Shown in pieces: positions 16,059 through 23,887 of a stretch of 36,278 nt of DNA; position 1 is the stretch's first letter; every line of letters starts with the position of its first letter. The stretch covers positions 1 through 36,278 of the forward strand of contig JAILLZ010000179.1 in assembly GCA_024692885.1 (NCBI GenBank). Direction: 5' to 3'. The notes beneath the pieces are model-generated. The model did not search any database. It worked only from the letters and a program-made list of their open reading frames with translations, and was not told the DNA's origin. Source of the stretch: Lachnospiraceae bacterium. Its GTDB lineage: Bacteria; Bacillota; Clostridia; Lachnospirales; Lachnospiraceae. The position numbers were made by a program, and so were the translations under genes.

Positions 16059-17012
16059 TTACATAGCCGCATAAGCAAGCAAAGCCAAAAGAACAGTAAC
16101 TATTGAAAAAATGGCAACAACCTTGGTCTCTGACCATCCGCCAAGCTCAAAGTGATGGTGGATAGGTGCCATTCTGAATACTCTCTTACCGTGTGTTGCC
16201 TTAAAATATGATACCTGAATGATTACAGACAACACTTCCAAAAGGTAGATAAATCCGACAATAATGATAAATAACGGCATATTCAGCATATAAGCTGTTC
16301 CTGCAACAAATCCGCCAAGCGCAAGGGAGCCTGTATCACCCATGAATACTTTGGCCGGAAAAACGTTGTGTACCAAAAAGCCCATGAGAGCTCCTACTAC
16401 AATAAGACAGAGCACGTCAACCTCTGAGCCGAGTCTGTAAGCTGCAAAAGAAAAGAAAGCAGCCACAACGATAGTCACACTGGTAGCGAGTCCGTCAACT
16501 CCGTCTGTAAAGTTTGTTCCGTTTACGGTTCCTATTACCGCAAAGAAAAGTATCGGGATAGCAAGCCATCCTATGGATACGGTGTATCCGCCCATAAAAG
16601 GAACCATGATATCCAGAGAAACAGAGGTGTAATTTGTCATATAGAACGCAAACACACCGGTCACAATTATCTGCAGAATCATTTTCTGCCATGCCAAAAG
16701 TCCGTCCGATCTCTTTAAAACGACCTTGAGATAGTCGTCAATAAAACCGATGATTCCGAATCCGATGGTAAGTATTACCACAGGAATAATCTCCGGATTT
16801 GATCCCATGTAAAATACTGAAGTTATAAGAATCGAAATCAAAAACATGATCCCGCCCATTGTCGGTGTTCCGTTTTTCTTCTGATGTGATTCCAATTCTT
16901 CTCTCTCGGTGTTTCCTACTTTAAGTTTTCTCAACACAGGAATAATGAAAGGTCCAATCCCTGCAGATATGATAAATGAAACAAAAACAGGTAATGCTAT
17001 GTTCCAGCCCAT
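16059..17012 (-). CDS. mraY: Phospho-N-acetylmuramoyl-pentapeptide transferase (lipid I synthase)
   Basis: This integral membrane enzyme transfers phospho-MurNAc-pentapeptide to undecaprenyl phosphate. The 317-residue protein has about ten membrane segments and the family motifs: GTPTMGGIMF near the N-terminus, FIDDYLK with the Asp pair, NGTNFTDGVDGLA, FMGDTGSLALGG and MAPIHHHFE with the HHH triad. The start has GAGG 8 nt upstream. It is separated from the upstream PBP gene by 73 nt without a clear promoter, and from murD by 33 nt. Confidence 0.98.
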   Translation of the reverse strand: MGWNIALPVFVSFIISAGIGPFIIPVLRKLKVGNTEREELESHQKKNGTPTMGGIMFLISILITSVFYMGSNPEIIPVVILTIGFGIIGFIDDYLKVVLKRSDGLLAWQKMILQIIVTGVFAFYMTNYTSVSLDIMVPFMGGYTVSIGWLAIPILFFAVIGTVNGTNFTDGVDGLATSVTIVVAAFFSFAAYRLGSEVDVLCLIVVGALMGFLVHNVFPAKVFMGDTGSLALGGFVAGTAYMLNMPLFIIIVGFIYLLEVLSVIIQVSYFKATHGKRVFRMAPIHHHFELGGWSETKVVAIFSIVTVLLALLAYAAM

Positions 17013-17085
17013 TGAAATATCCTCTTTTCTTTTTTAAATAACTGATAAATTATATGTTATTTTAAATGTGCTTTCAAGAGTTCCT

Positions 17086-19062
17086 CTACTCATTCACCGC
17101 CGGACTTTCCTCGGCCGACTCTTCTGCCGATGCTTCCGGTGTGTCCTCAGGAGTACTCTCGGCAGGCTGTTCTTCCGCTACAGCGGTTTCGGCAGTCTCA
17201 CTGTCTTCAGGCACCAATTCCTCGTCCATATATATGTTCATATAAGGAAGGACCTCTGAAAGAATATCCTTTACAAGCTGCTGTGCGTATGTTGAATGTG
17301 ACTGTTCCTCGACGTTCGGCTGGTCTACAACCGCATATATAACAACCTCAGGATTCTCTGCCGGTGCAAATCCAATGAATGATACAAGATAGTTTGTCTT
17401 ATCTCTCGGTATCTTCTCGGCAGTACCGGTCTTTCCTCCCATTGAATAACCGTTAACCTTTGCGGTTTTTCCGGTACCGTCCGAAACAACAGAAACAAGG
17501 TACTGTCTTAAAATATCCGATGTTTCCTCCGAAATCGTCTGCTTTAATAAAGTCGGCTCAATCGTAGAAATCGTATTTCCTTCAGAATCAAGTATCTTTC
17601 TAACAACATGAGGCTGATAATAGTTTCCTCCGTTTATCAGTGAGCAAAAAGCACTGGAAAGCTGAATCATTGTGGTGTTGAAGTTCTGTCCGAAGGCATT
17701 TGTAGCAAGGTCCACAGCACTCATACTGTCCGCCGTATAAATCAGGCTGTCGGTTCTTGCCTCTCCCGGAAGATCTATATTTGTTTTTAATCCAAAACCA
17801 AAAACATTTTGGTATTTTGTGAAGTTTGCCACTCCGATGGTTTCTGCCATCTGCATAAGTGATGCGTTGCAAGAATCCATAAGGGCTTCTTCTATAGTTT
17901 CACTTCCATGTCCGTATATGCTTACACAGCTGATTTTCTGTCCGTTTACGGTCTCGTAACCCTGACAGTAATAAACCTCGTTTCCTGACAAGGCTCCGGT
18001 TTCCAATCCACAGGCTACAGTAAATGGCTTTGCGGTAGATCCCGGCTCATATGTGGATGAAATGGCATAACTCTGCCATATCTCATTCAATTTTTCATAT
18101 TTCTCTTCATCGCTTAATGCCGCAAGTTCTTCCTCAGAATAATACGAAGAAAGATCTCTCGGGTTGTTCAGATCATATTCCTTGTCATCCGCAAGTGCCA
18201 ATATCTCACCTGTGTTCGGATTCATTACCACAACGGAAATATTCTTGGCACCATCGCCCTCAATGTAGTTGTTGGCATAATTCTGCATAAACTCATTGAT
18301 CTTGTTTTCAACTATGGTCTGAATATTTATATCAATTGTTGTAACAAGAGTCTCTCCGTCTTCAGCCTCTTTTATTGTCTTCTCAAAATTGCTGTCGGAG
18401 TTGAGATAACCGTACTCTCTACCGTTAATACCATTCAAAGTGGAGTTGTAATAGTTTTCAAGTCCTGTCGTTCCAACGTTTCCCGATGAAACAAATCCAA
18501 TAATCGAAGAAGCCAGAGAATTATACGGATACTGTCTCTCGTACTCCTTTTCCATCCAAACTCCGCTTGTCGATATATTCGGATAATTCTCAGAATCATC
18601 CTGCATTGCAATAAACTTCTGCACCGAATCATAGCTCTGTTTTTTAAGCAGTACCTGATACTGACTTGTGATATTTGCCTGATACTTTGCGTAAAGTTCA
18701 TCATACGAAAGATCGTCAAAGGCTGTCGCAAGTGCCTGCAATGTAGGTTCAACCTTCTCAGTCTCCTGGGACAAAACCTTGCAATCCAGAATAACATTGT
18801 AAACATCCACACTTGTTGCAAGGATTGAACCCTTGGTATCTATGATGCTACCCCTCTGGTATGCAATGGTCTTACTGTCGTAACCAAGCTGTGAAAGCAC
18901 CTTTTTCTCGTACTTTTCACCGCTTGTGTACTCTATGTACATTAAGCGGAAAATTAACCCGAACAGTGCAAAAACAACAATAACGAAGGTTACTATCATC
19001 TTCTTGCGCATGCTTCGGGTTAATTTCCTTTTTTCATTTCTCTTCAATTTTACGTTAAACAT
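17086..19062 (-). CDS. ftsI: Class B penicillin-binding protein, FtsI/SpoVD type
   Basis: This septal D,D-transpeptidase crosslinks peptidoglycan outside the membrane. The 658-residue protein has a basic cytoplasmic end, one membrane anchor (about 22-42), and a dimerisation domain starting YQRGSIIDTKGSILATS. The transpeptidase domain has the catalytic STAK (342-345), SCN (397-399) and KTG (544-546). No PASTA domain follows. Instead the protein ends in an acidic tail of about 45 residues rich in Glu, Ala, Pro and Ser. The location after ftsL fits FtsI. In spore formers the neighbouring paralogue SpoVD is similar, but usually has a PASTA domain. GGAG lies 5 nt before the ATG. Confidence 0.93.
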   Translation of the reverse strand: MFNVKLKRNEKRKLTRSMRKKMIVTFVIVVFALFGLIFRLMYIEYTSGEKYEKKVLSQLGYDSKTIAYQRGSIIDTKGSILATSVDVYNVILDCKVLSQETEKVEPTLQALATAFDDLSYDELYAKYQANITSQYQVLLKKQSYDSVQKFIAMQDDSENYPNISTSGVWMEKEYERQYPYNSLASSIIGFVSSGNVGTTGLENYYNSTLNGINGREYGYLNSDSNFEKTIKEAEDGETLVTTIDINIQTIVENKINEFMQNYANNYIEGDGAKNISVVVMNPNTGEILALADDKEYDLNNPRDLSSYYSEEELAALSDEEKYEKLNEIWQSYAISSTYEPGSTAKPFTVACGLETGALSGNEVYYCQGYETVNGQKISCVSIYGHGSETIEEALMDSCNASLMQMAETIGVANFTKYQNVFGFGLKTNIDLPGEARTDSLIYTADSMSAVDLATNAFGQNFNTTMIQLSSAFCSLINGGNYYQPHVVRKILDSEGNTISTIEPTLLKQTISEETSDILRQYLVSVVSDGTGKTAKVNGYSMGGKTGTAEKIPRDKTNYLVSFIGFAPAENPEVVIYAVVDQPNVEEQSHSTYAQQLVKDILSEVLPYMNIYMDEELVPEDSETAETAVAEEQPAESTPEDTPEASAEESAEESPAVNE

Positions 19063-19080
19063 AATTACTCCATGGATTAT

Positions 19081-19545
19081 CTAGTCCAGGTCAGCATATT
19101 GGTTCATATAGTCTCCTTCGTCTACGGAAAAGACTTTTATCTGACCTTCCGAGGCATAATGCATTCCAAGTTCATTCGATGCCTTACTCCTTATTGTATC
19201 AATATCCACGGAAGTTGCAATCTTTCTTTCCAGTGCTTCATTGTCAGCTCTCAAATCACTCACCTGTGATTCAAGGTTTGCAATGGTTCTCAAATGTCTG
19301 TTTACATCAGTCTGTATATTGATATAGAAAATGCTTGATGCCATAACAAGAGCTGTTGCGAGACTGAGGAAAAACACATAACCAAAGTTCATGTGTCGCG
19401 CCATTTCCTGGTTTTTCTTGGCTGCACGCACGTTTTCTCTGTGCTGTTTTTTTCTTCTGGCTTCCTCGGCTCTACGTCTTCTCTCCTCAGGTTCACCATG
19501 CAGTTTTCTTACTGTATTTCCGTCTACGTAATAGTTCGTTTTCAT
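19081..19545 (-). CDS. ftsL: FtsL-like cell division protein
   Basis: The 154-residue bitopic protein has a long, highly charged cytoplasmic part (Arg/Glu/Lys rich, about 15-50), one membrane segment (about 54-74, YVFFLSLATALVMASSIFYI), and a leucine-zipper-like coiled coil (about 80-115) typical of FtsL. FtsL forms a complex with FtsQ/DivIB and DivIC and helps activate FtsW-FtsI. The assignment rests on topology and the position between rsmH and the PBP gene, since FtsL sequences are poorly conserved. The cytoplasmic part is longer than in many FtsL proteins. Confidence 0.85.
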   Translation of the reverse strand: MKTNYYVDGNTVRKLHGEPEERRRRAEEARRKKQHRENVRAAKKNQEMARHMNFGYVFFLSLATALVMASSIFYINIQTDVNRHLRTIANLESQVSDLRADNEALERKIATSVDIDTIRSKASNELGMHYASEGQIKVFSVDEGDYMNQYADLD

Positions 19546-19605
19546 ATCGTCTTCCCTTTAAATCTGTTTCTATGCAGCGGACACTCCGAATCCGCTATAA
19601 ATGTT

Positions 19606-20544
19606 TCATTTTCTTTCGAAAACTCGAAGTTTTGCACTTTTTGATCTGGAATTTTCTTCCATCTCCTCATCTGACGGAAGAATGGGTTTTCTCGAGATTA
19701 CCCTACCCAAAGATTTCTTGCCGCACACACATACCGGAAAGTTTTTCGGACAGGTGCACGGATCTTCGTTCCTCTTAAAATTCACCTTGACAATTCTGTC
19801 TTCCAAAGAATGAAAAGTTATTATACAGAGCCTACCTTCTCTGTTTAATCTTCTTATCATTCCATCTATGCTGTTTTCCAAAACATCAAGCTCGTGATTG
19901 AGCTCTATTCTCAATGCCTGATAAGTTCTCTTTGACGGGTGCCCGCCGGTTATCTGAGATTTCACCGGAATGGAATTTCTTATTATTGCATTCAGTTCTC
20001 CGGCAGTCTCTATTCTTTTGATTTCTCTTTCCTTGCAGATGTTTCTCGCAATATTTTTTGCGTATCTCTCCTCGCCGTACTCTTTTAAGATTCTAGTGAG
20101 TTCGCTCTCCGTATAATCATTTACGATGTCGGCTGCCGTAATTCCGACTCTGTTGTCCATTCTCATGTCGAGTCTTGAATCTTCTTCACGATATGTGAAG
20201 CCTCTGTCCTTGGCGTCCAACTGATAGGATGACACCCCAAGGTCAAGCAAAATTCCGTCAACCTTATCTATATGAAGCGCATCGAGTACCTTTTCCATGT
20301 TGCAATAGTTGTCTCTCACTATCGTCACCCTGTCGGAAAATGGTTCAAGTCTCTCCGTGGCAGCTTTTATGGCATCCTCATCCTGATCTATTCCGATGAG
20401 CCTGCCACCACCTGTCAGCTTTGAGGCGATGACAGATGAGTGGCCTGCTCCACCGAGGGTACCATCAACGTATATTCCGTCAGGTTTAATATTCAGATTT
20501 TCAATTACTTCGTCCAAAAGGACCGATTTATGTTTGAACTCCAT
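19606..20544 (-). CDS. rsmH: 16S rRNA (cytosine1402-N4)-methyltransferase
   Basis: The 312-residue S-adenosylmethionine-dependent enzyme (MraW) methylates N4 of C1402 in 16S rRNA. It starts with [13 protein letters not shown] and the SAM loop [14 protein letters not shown], and has the family blocks [31 protein letters not shown] and [16 protein letters not shown] lies 5 nt before the ATG. It begins 9 nt after mraZ, the usual first two genes of a dcw cluster. The gap of 60 nt before ftsL shows no promoter or terminator. Confidence 0.97.
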   Translation of the reverse strand: MEFKHKSVLLDEVIENLNIKPDGIYVDGTLGGAGHSSVIASKLTGGGRLIGIDQDEDAIKAATERLEPFSDRVTIVRDNYCNMEKVLDALHIDKVDGILLDLGVSSYQLDAKDRGFTYREEDSRLDMRMDNRVGITAADIVNDYTESELTRILKEYGEERYAKNIARNICKEREIKRIETAGELNAIIRNSIPVKSQITGGHPSKRTYQALRIELNHELDVLENSIDGMIRRLNREGRLCIITFHSLEDRIVKVNFKRNEDPCTCPKNFPVCVCGKKSLGRVISRKPILPSDEEMEENSRSKSAKLRVFERK

Positions 20545-20553
20545 ATTAACCTC

Positions 20554-20985
20554 TTAAATGCTGAGTCCCAGCTCTGCCATATGTTCAGCAACCTCATCCA
20601 TGTCATCATATGTATTGCTTTCGTTCCATCTGTCTTTATCCCAGATTTCGATTCGATTCAACACACCTACCACAACAACATCCTTTGTCAGTCCGGCATG
20701 TTCTCTCAAAACCTGAGGCAGAAGCACTCTTCCCTGCTTGTCGAGCTCACAATCTGAAGCTCCTGCGAAGAAGAATCTTGAAAACTTTCTAGCGTCTTTA
20801 GTGGTTAATGGGATACTTCTGAATTTTTCTTCAATTATTTTCCACTCGTCTATGGGATAGCCAAAAAGACATCCATCGAGTCCCTTTGTGACAACAAAAA
20901 CATCACCCAGAGATTCTCTGAATTTTGATGGGATGATAACTCGTCCCTTTGTATCGATTGAATGATTAAACTCTCCCATTAACAT
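20554..20985 (-). CDS. mraZ: Transcriptional regulator MraZ
   Basis: MraZ is a DNA-binding protein of the AbrB/SpoVT fold that forms oligomeric rings and controls the dcw operon. The 143-residue protein has two copies of the family motif: DTKGRVIIPSKFRE near the start and DKQGRVLLPQVLRE in the second half. The start at 20985 (MLMGEFNHSID) has GGAGAG 7 nt upstream. A longer frame from 21030 would begin inside the operator repeats. It is the first gene of the cluster, with its promoter and tandem operator directly upstream, so autoregulation is likely. Confidence 0.97.
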   Translation of the reverse strand: MLMGEFNHSIDTKGRVIIPSKFRESLGDVFVVTKGLDGCLFGYPIDEWKIIEEKFRSIPLTTKDARKFSRFFFAGASDCELDKQGRVLLPQVLREHAGLTKDVVVVGVLNRIEIWDKDRWNESNTYDDMDEVAEHMAELGLSI

Positions 20986-20992
20986 ATGGATT

Positions 20993-21042
20993 CTCTCCAC
21001 TTTGTGACATTTTCTGCCACTTCCTACCACTTTTTACCAATT
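20993..21042 (-). promoter_or_regulatory. Tandem MraZ operator repeats
   Basis: Five head-to-tail 10-bp units (consensus AAGTGGNANN on the minus strand) occupy this stretch without gaps. Units at 20993, 21013 and 21023 keep AAGTGG, the unit at 21003 is degenerate (AAATGTCACA), and the promoter-proximal unit at 21033 reads AATTGGTAAA. Known MraZ boxes are direct repeats of a G-T-G-rich core at one helical turn, as in E. coli and mycoplasmas. The array starts at the -10 and runs to the Shine-Dalgarno sequence. Confidence 0.85.
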
Positions 21043-21068
21043 ATAGACGAAAAGTCCCATAAAATCAA
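21040..21068 (-). promoter_or_regulatory. mraZ: Promoter of the mraZ / dcw operon
   Basis: TTGATT (21063-21068) and TATAAT (21040-21045) are 17 bp apart on the minus strand, a good housekeeping-sigma match. The predicted RNA start falls within the first operator unit, so bound MraZ would block initiation or early elongation. Confidence 0.85.
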
Positions 21069-21093
21069 CTACAAACGTTAAAAAGCATAAAAA

Positions 21094-21125
21094 AAACAGT
21101 TTGAGTCAAAAAACTCAAACTGTTT
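21094..21125 (-). terminator. Terminator after the SEC-C gene
   Basis: A perfect 13-bp stem (21094-21106 with 21113-21125) with a 6-nt loop is followed on the minus strand by at least seven T residues (plus-strand A run 21086-21093). It separates the SEC-C gene from the mraZ promoter, which starts 26 nt further on. Confidence 0.9.
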
Positions 21126-21150
21126 AAAGTGTTTTCTTATTTAAATATTA

Positions 21151-21654
21151 CTAGTTTCTACCACAGCAGAATTTGTATTTCTTTCCGCTACCACATGGGC
21201 AAGGATCGTTTCTTCCGACTTTCTTTCCAACGATTACTGTGCCGGATTTCTTCTGCTCAAGGTAAAGAGCTTTTCTCTTATCCTCATCGAAGATCTTCTC
21301 CCATGCAGGAATGTTGTAAAGCCAGTCAGCCTTTGCATCTACCATGTTCTTGTAGAGCTTTTCCTTGTCAAACTCAAGGCTTACTTCTGTATCCTCTTCC
21401 ATTGTCTCGATTGGGTTTGGTGTAACAAGGCTGTCGTTGATTCCGTCAAGGAAACCTGTCATATCCATAACGGAAAGCTCATACTTATCAGCAAGTTCCT
21501 TTACGGTTCCTTTTACTACCTCATCCGGATTCTCGAGAAGCTTCTCGTATACTCCCTTTTCAAGAAGGAAATATCTCTGCCAGAACTTCTGAAGTTCTCC
21601 TTTATTTGTTTTTTCATTATAGGCAACTTTCTGCCAATCCTGTAATAATGCCAT
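21151..21654 (-). CDS. SEC-C motif protein of unknown function
   Basis: The 167-residue protein has a helical N-terminal part (about 1-125) with no family I can name, and a C-terminal SEC-C zinc-binding motif ([19 protein letters not shown], ending two residues before the stop) like that at the SecA C-terminus. SEC-C tails bind zinc and often mediate contact with ribosomes or partner proteins. This arrangement is common in Lachnospiraceae hypothetical proteins. AAGGTGG lies about 9 nt before the ATG, a promoter sits just upstream, and a terminator follows, so it is a single-gene unit. Confidence 0.88.
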   Translation of the reverse strand: MALLQDWQKVAYNEKTNKGELQKFWQRYFLLEKGVYEKLLENPDEVVKGTVKELADKYELSVMDMTGFLDGINDSLVTPNPIETMEEDTEVSLEFDKEKLYKNMVDAKADWLYNIPAWEKIFDEDKRKALYLEQKKSGTVIVGKKVGRNDPCPCGSGKKYKFCCGRN

Positions 21655-21698
21655 TTAAATAACCACCTTTTGTATTTTTCTGTTAAAAAGCAACTTTT

Positions 21699-21727
21699 AG
21701 TATATCAAATGAGGTCTCTCTTTTCAA
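21699..21727 (-). promoter_or_regulatory. Promoter of the SEC-C gene
   Basis: TTGAAA (21722-21727) and TATACT (21699-21704) are 17 bp apart on the minus strand, about 45 nt upstream of the gene start and directly after the stop codon of the preceding small membrane protein gene. Confidence 0.75.
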
Positions 21728-21964
21728 TTATTCTTTTTCCTCATCATCTGAAGGGTTGTCGTTTTTATCCTCACCGTTCATCAGCTTATAAATAAATGTA
21801 TATGCCCAGATTAGAACAGGAACAATGATAGTCGCATAGACCGAAACCTTAAAATAATCCATGGCGTTTTCATTTCCGCTAAGTGCAAAGAACAGTGTCG
21901 AAAGATAAAGCAGAACCAAAAGCACCACACCTATCAGCGCCAATACTCTCTTAGTTTTCTTCAT
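21728..21964 (-). CDS. Small two-segment membrane protein of unknown function
   Basis: This 78-residue protein begins MKKTKRVLALIG and has two hydrophobic segments (about 7-29 and 40-63) with a positively charged start and an acidic C-terminal tail. I do not recognise a family. Its ATG lies inside the last codons of the AI-2E family gene (14-nt overlap, different frame), with GAGG 9 nt upstream, so it is translationally coupled to that gene and may be its partner. The short length leaves some doubt. Confidence 0.7.
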   Translation of the reverse strand: MKKTKRVLALIGVVLLVLLYLSTLFFALSGNENAMDYFKVSVYATIIVPVLIWAYTFIYKLMNGEDKNDNPSDDEEKE

Positions 21965-23123
21965 TTATTTCATCCTCGTCCTTCTCATGTTTTTTCTTTG
22001 AATGATGCTCCCAAGGCATGCTTCTGTGTCCGTTGTCCTGTTTAGGGAAAAGCATCTCCTCCAAGACATACTGCACTATGGCGGCAAACGGAATCGCAAG
22101 AAGCACTCCCACAACGCCGAACATCTTTCCACCGCAGATAATGGCTATCAAAATCCACAGCGAAGAAACCCCCAATGTGTTTCCGAAAAGCTTAGGCTTA
22201 ATAACATATCCGTCTATCGTCTGAATAACCAGTGTGAAAAGAAGGAAATACAAAGCATAAACCGGTTTTGCCAAAAACAGTATGAACATACCTATGACCG
22301 CTCCGATGATAGGTCCAAAAGTCGGAGCAAGGTTCGTCACACCAACGACCAAAGAAATCAAAGCTACAAACGGCATCTTCAGTATTAACATGAACACCGC
22401 GTTGGAAAGTCCTACTATAAATGCCTCCAACAAGGTGCATGAAACATAACGCAAGAGTATATTGTTACATTTGATGCAAAGATTCATAAACTTCTCATAA
22501 GCTTTACCCGAAAGAAGCTTCTCAAATATCCTTGCCAGCCAAGGCTTAATCTTATGCTTGTCCAGCAGAAAATAAATAGCCAGAATGAATCCCAAACCAA
22601 AATTGGCAAGCGAATGACCTATATTTGATGAATTTGACAATATGCTCTCGGTGAGTGCCGGAAGATAATCCTTAAGCTTATTCAACGCAGAATTTATTGT
22701 GTCTTCAAGTGTAGTGTTCACGCTTCCATCCGGATTTTTCATCAGATTATTGAATGAAGCCGTATACCCATTCAGATTATTGGCAAATGTAGTAACACTG
22801 CTTATAAGTGAAGGAATGAGGGCCGCAACCAAGAGTATCACAACAAGTCCGACCAGTACAAAAGCCAAAGCCACCGAAAGTCCCCACTCAATTTTCTTTG
22901 CATTTAGTTTTGAAACAAGATGTTTCTCAACGAATTTAGCAATCGGATTCACCAGATATGCTATCACTATTCCAACAGTGATAGGTGCAAGCAACAGCCA
23001 TATCCATGAAAAAAATGTCCCTAGAACACCTATATTCTTAACAATAAAGTAAAACAAAATGGTTGCACAGCCCGCCACTGTGTATGGAAACCATTTCTCA
23101 TCCTTGATTTTTTTATAATTCAT
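21951..23123 (-). CDS. AI-2E family membrane protein
   Basis: The 390-residue polytopic protein has about eight membrane segments and the family layout: two segments near the N-terminus (LFYFIVKNIGVLGTFFSWIW, then IVIAYLVNPIAKFVEKHLV), a large middle extramembrane region (about 110-170), and a C-terminal group with NLAPTFGPIIGAVIG and DGYVIKPKLFGNTLGVSSLW. Members have been linked to export of the AI-2 signal, Na+/Li+-H+ exchange and other roles, so the substrate is open. AGGGGG lies about 7 nt before the ATG. The C-terminal tail is His/Lys/Glu rich and hydrophilic. It is followed by an overlapping small membrane protein gene. Confidence 0.9.
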   Translation of the reverse strand: MNYKKIKDEKWFPYTVAGCATILFYFIVKNIGVLGTFFSWIWLLLAPITVGIVIAYLVNPIAKFVEKHLVSKLNAKKIEWGLSVALAFVLVGLVVILLVAALIPSLISSVTTFANNLNGYTASFNNLMKNPDGSVNTTLEDTINSALNKLKDYLPALTESILSNSSNIGHSLANFGLGFILAIYFLLDKHKIKPWLARIFEKLLSGKAYEKFMNLCIKCNNILLRYVSCTLLEAFIVGLSNAVFMLILKMPFVALISLVVGVTNLAPTFGPIIGAVIGMFILFLAKPVYALYFLLFTLVIQTIDGYVIKPKLFGNTLGVSSLWILIAIICGGKMFGVVGVLLAIPFAAIVQYVLEEMLFPKQDNGHRSMPWEHHSKKKHEKDEDEINEEN

Positions 23124-23155
23124 AAGTTCCCCCTTCGGAATCTCTCCAGAAAACT

Positions 23156-23164
23156 ATTCTAGCA
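23156..23164 (-). promoter_or_regulatory. Candidate extended -10 promoter for the AI-2E family gene
   Basis: The minus strand reads TGCTAGAAT, an extended -10 about 33 nt before the start codon and just after the upstream terminator. The -35 region is poor. Confidence 0.45.
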
Positions 23165-23180
23165 TACTTTCCAATAATAT

Positions 23181-23210
23181 AAAATCTGCCGATAAAAATC
23201 GACAGATTTT
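23181..23210 (-). terminator. Terminator after the ABC transport operon
   Basis: A 13-bp stem (23198-23210 with 23181-23193) with a 4-nt loop lies 30 nt after the DUF4340 gene. Its single irregular pair is G-U in the minus-strand RNA but C-A in the plus-strand RNA. The U-run is mostly inside the stem, so termination may be partial. Confidence 0.65.
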
Positions 23211-23239
23211 ATAATCATTTTATTATCTTTTTCGACTTT

Positions 23240-23887
23240 TTATTCCGAAGCTGTCTCTGTTTCAACTTCTGTCTCTGTAGATGCGTCTGACTCTGTTTCT
23301 GATACCGATTCTGCATCTGTCTCAGTCTCGGTCTCCGTCTCCTCCTCTTCTGCAATCAAATCTTCAATTGCAGTATCGAAGCCTGTTGCAAAGCTCGAGT
23401 CCACAAGATAAAGATTGTCATTTGCACTTGTGGTGAGATAATAATCTCCGGTAATATCGTTTTCCATACCTACAGTAAGAATGTATGTAGTCTCATCCGA
23501 AGTTGTGTAGGTCAATATTTCCGTTGGAGAGTCAAATCCGTACTCTGACAAATCTTCGGCATCTTCCACTATCTGGGTTGCAGTGGCATGATCAAAATCC
23601 GAAGCAATGCTTTCCACCTTATCCTGATCAAGCTCGTATTCCGTATACTCAGAGCAATACCAGGTATCATCAATCTTCGAGAAGGTGAGTGTCTCACCGT
23701 TCACCTCATAGGAAAATGAGATTATATCGGAAGCATCTGCCTCAGTGACGTATACTTTTGCAGCTTCCTCCTCTTCTAATGCTTTTTCTTCTGCTTTTGT
23801 GTTGTAAAGGTTTATCCCACCGTAAAACGCAAGTGCCAGTACAAGAAGGCCAAGCATAATCATAAAAGTTTTCTTTTGTTTCTTCAC
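23240..23887 (-). CDS. DUF4340 domain membrane-anchored protein
   Basis: The 215-residue protein has one N-terminal hydrophobic segment (about 8-27) as a signal anchor, then an extracytoplasmic beta-rich domain (about 45-170) of the DUF4340 type (FSYEVNGETLTFSKIDDTWYC, DYYLTTSANDNLYLVDSS). It ends in a low-complexity Glu/Thr/Ser tail of about 40 residues. DUF4340 proteins commonly follow Gld-like ABC genes and are thought to act with them outside the membrane. The start is a GTG that shares one base with the stop of the permease gene, with AAGGAG 9 nt upstream, so translation is coupled. Confidence 0.85.
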   Translation of the reverse strand: MKKQKKTFMIMLGLLVLALAFYGGINLYNTKAEEKALEEEEAAKVYVTEADASDIISFSYEVNGETLTFSKIDDTWYCSEYTEYELDQDKVESIASDFDHATATQIVEDAEDLSEYGFDSPTEILTYTTSDETTYILTVGMENDITGDYYLTTSANDNLYLVDSSFATGFDTAIEDLIAEEEETETETETDAESVSETESDASTETEVETETASE

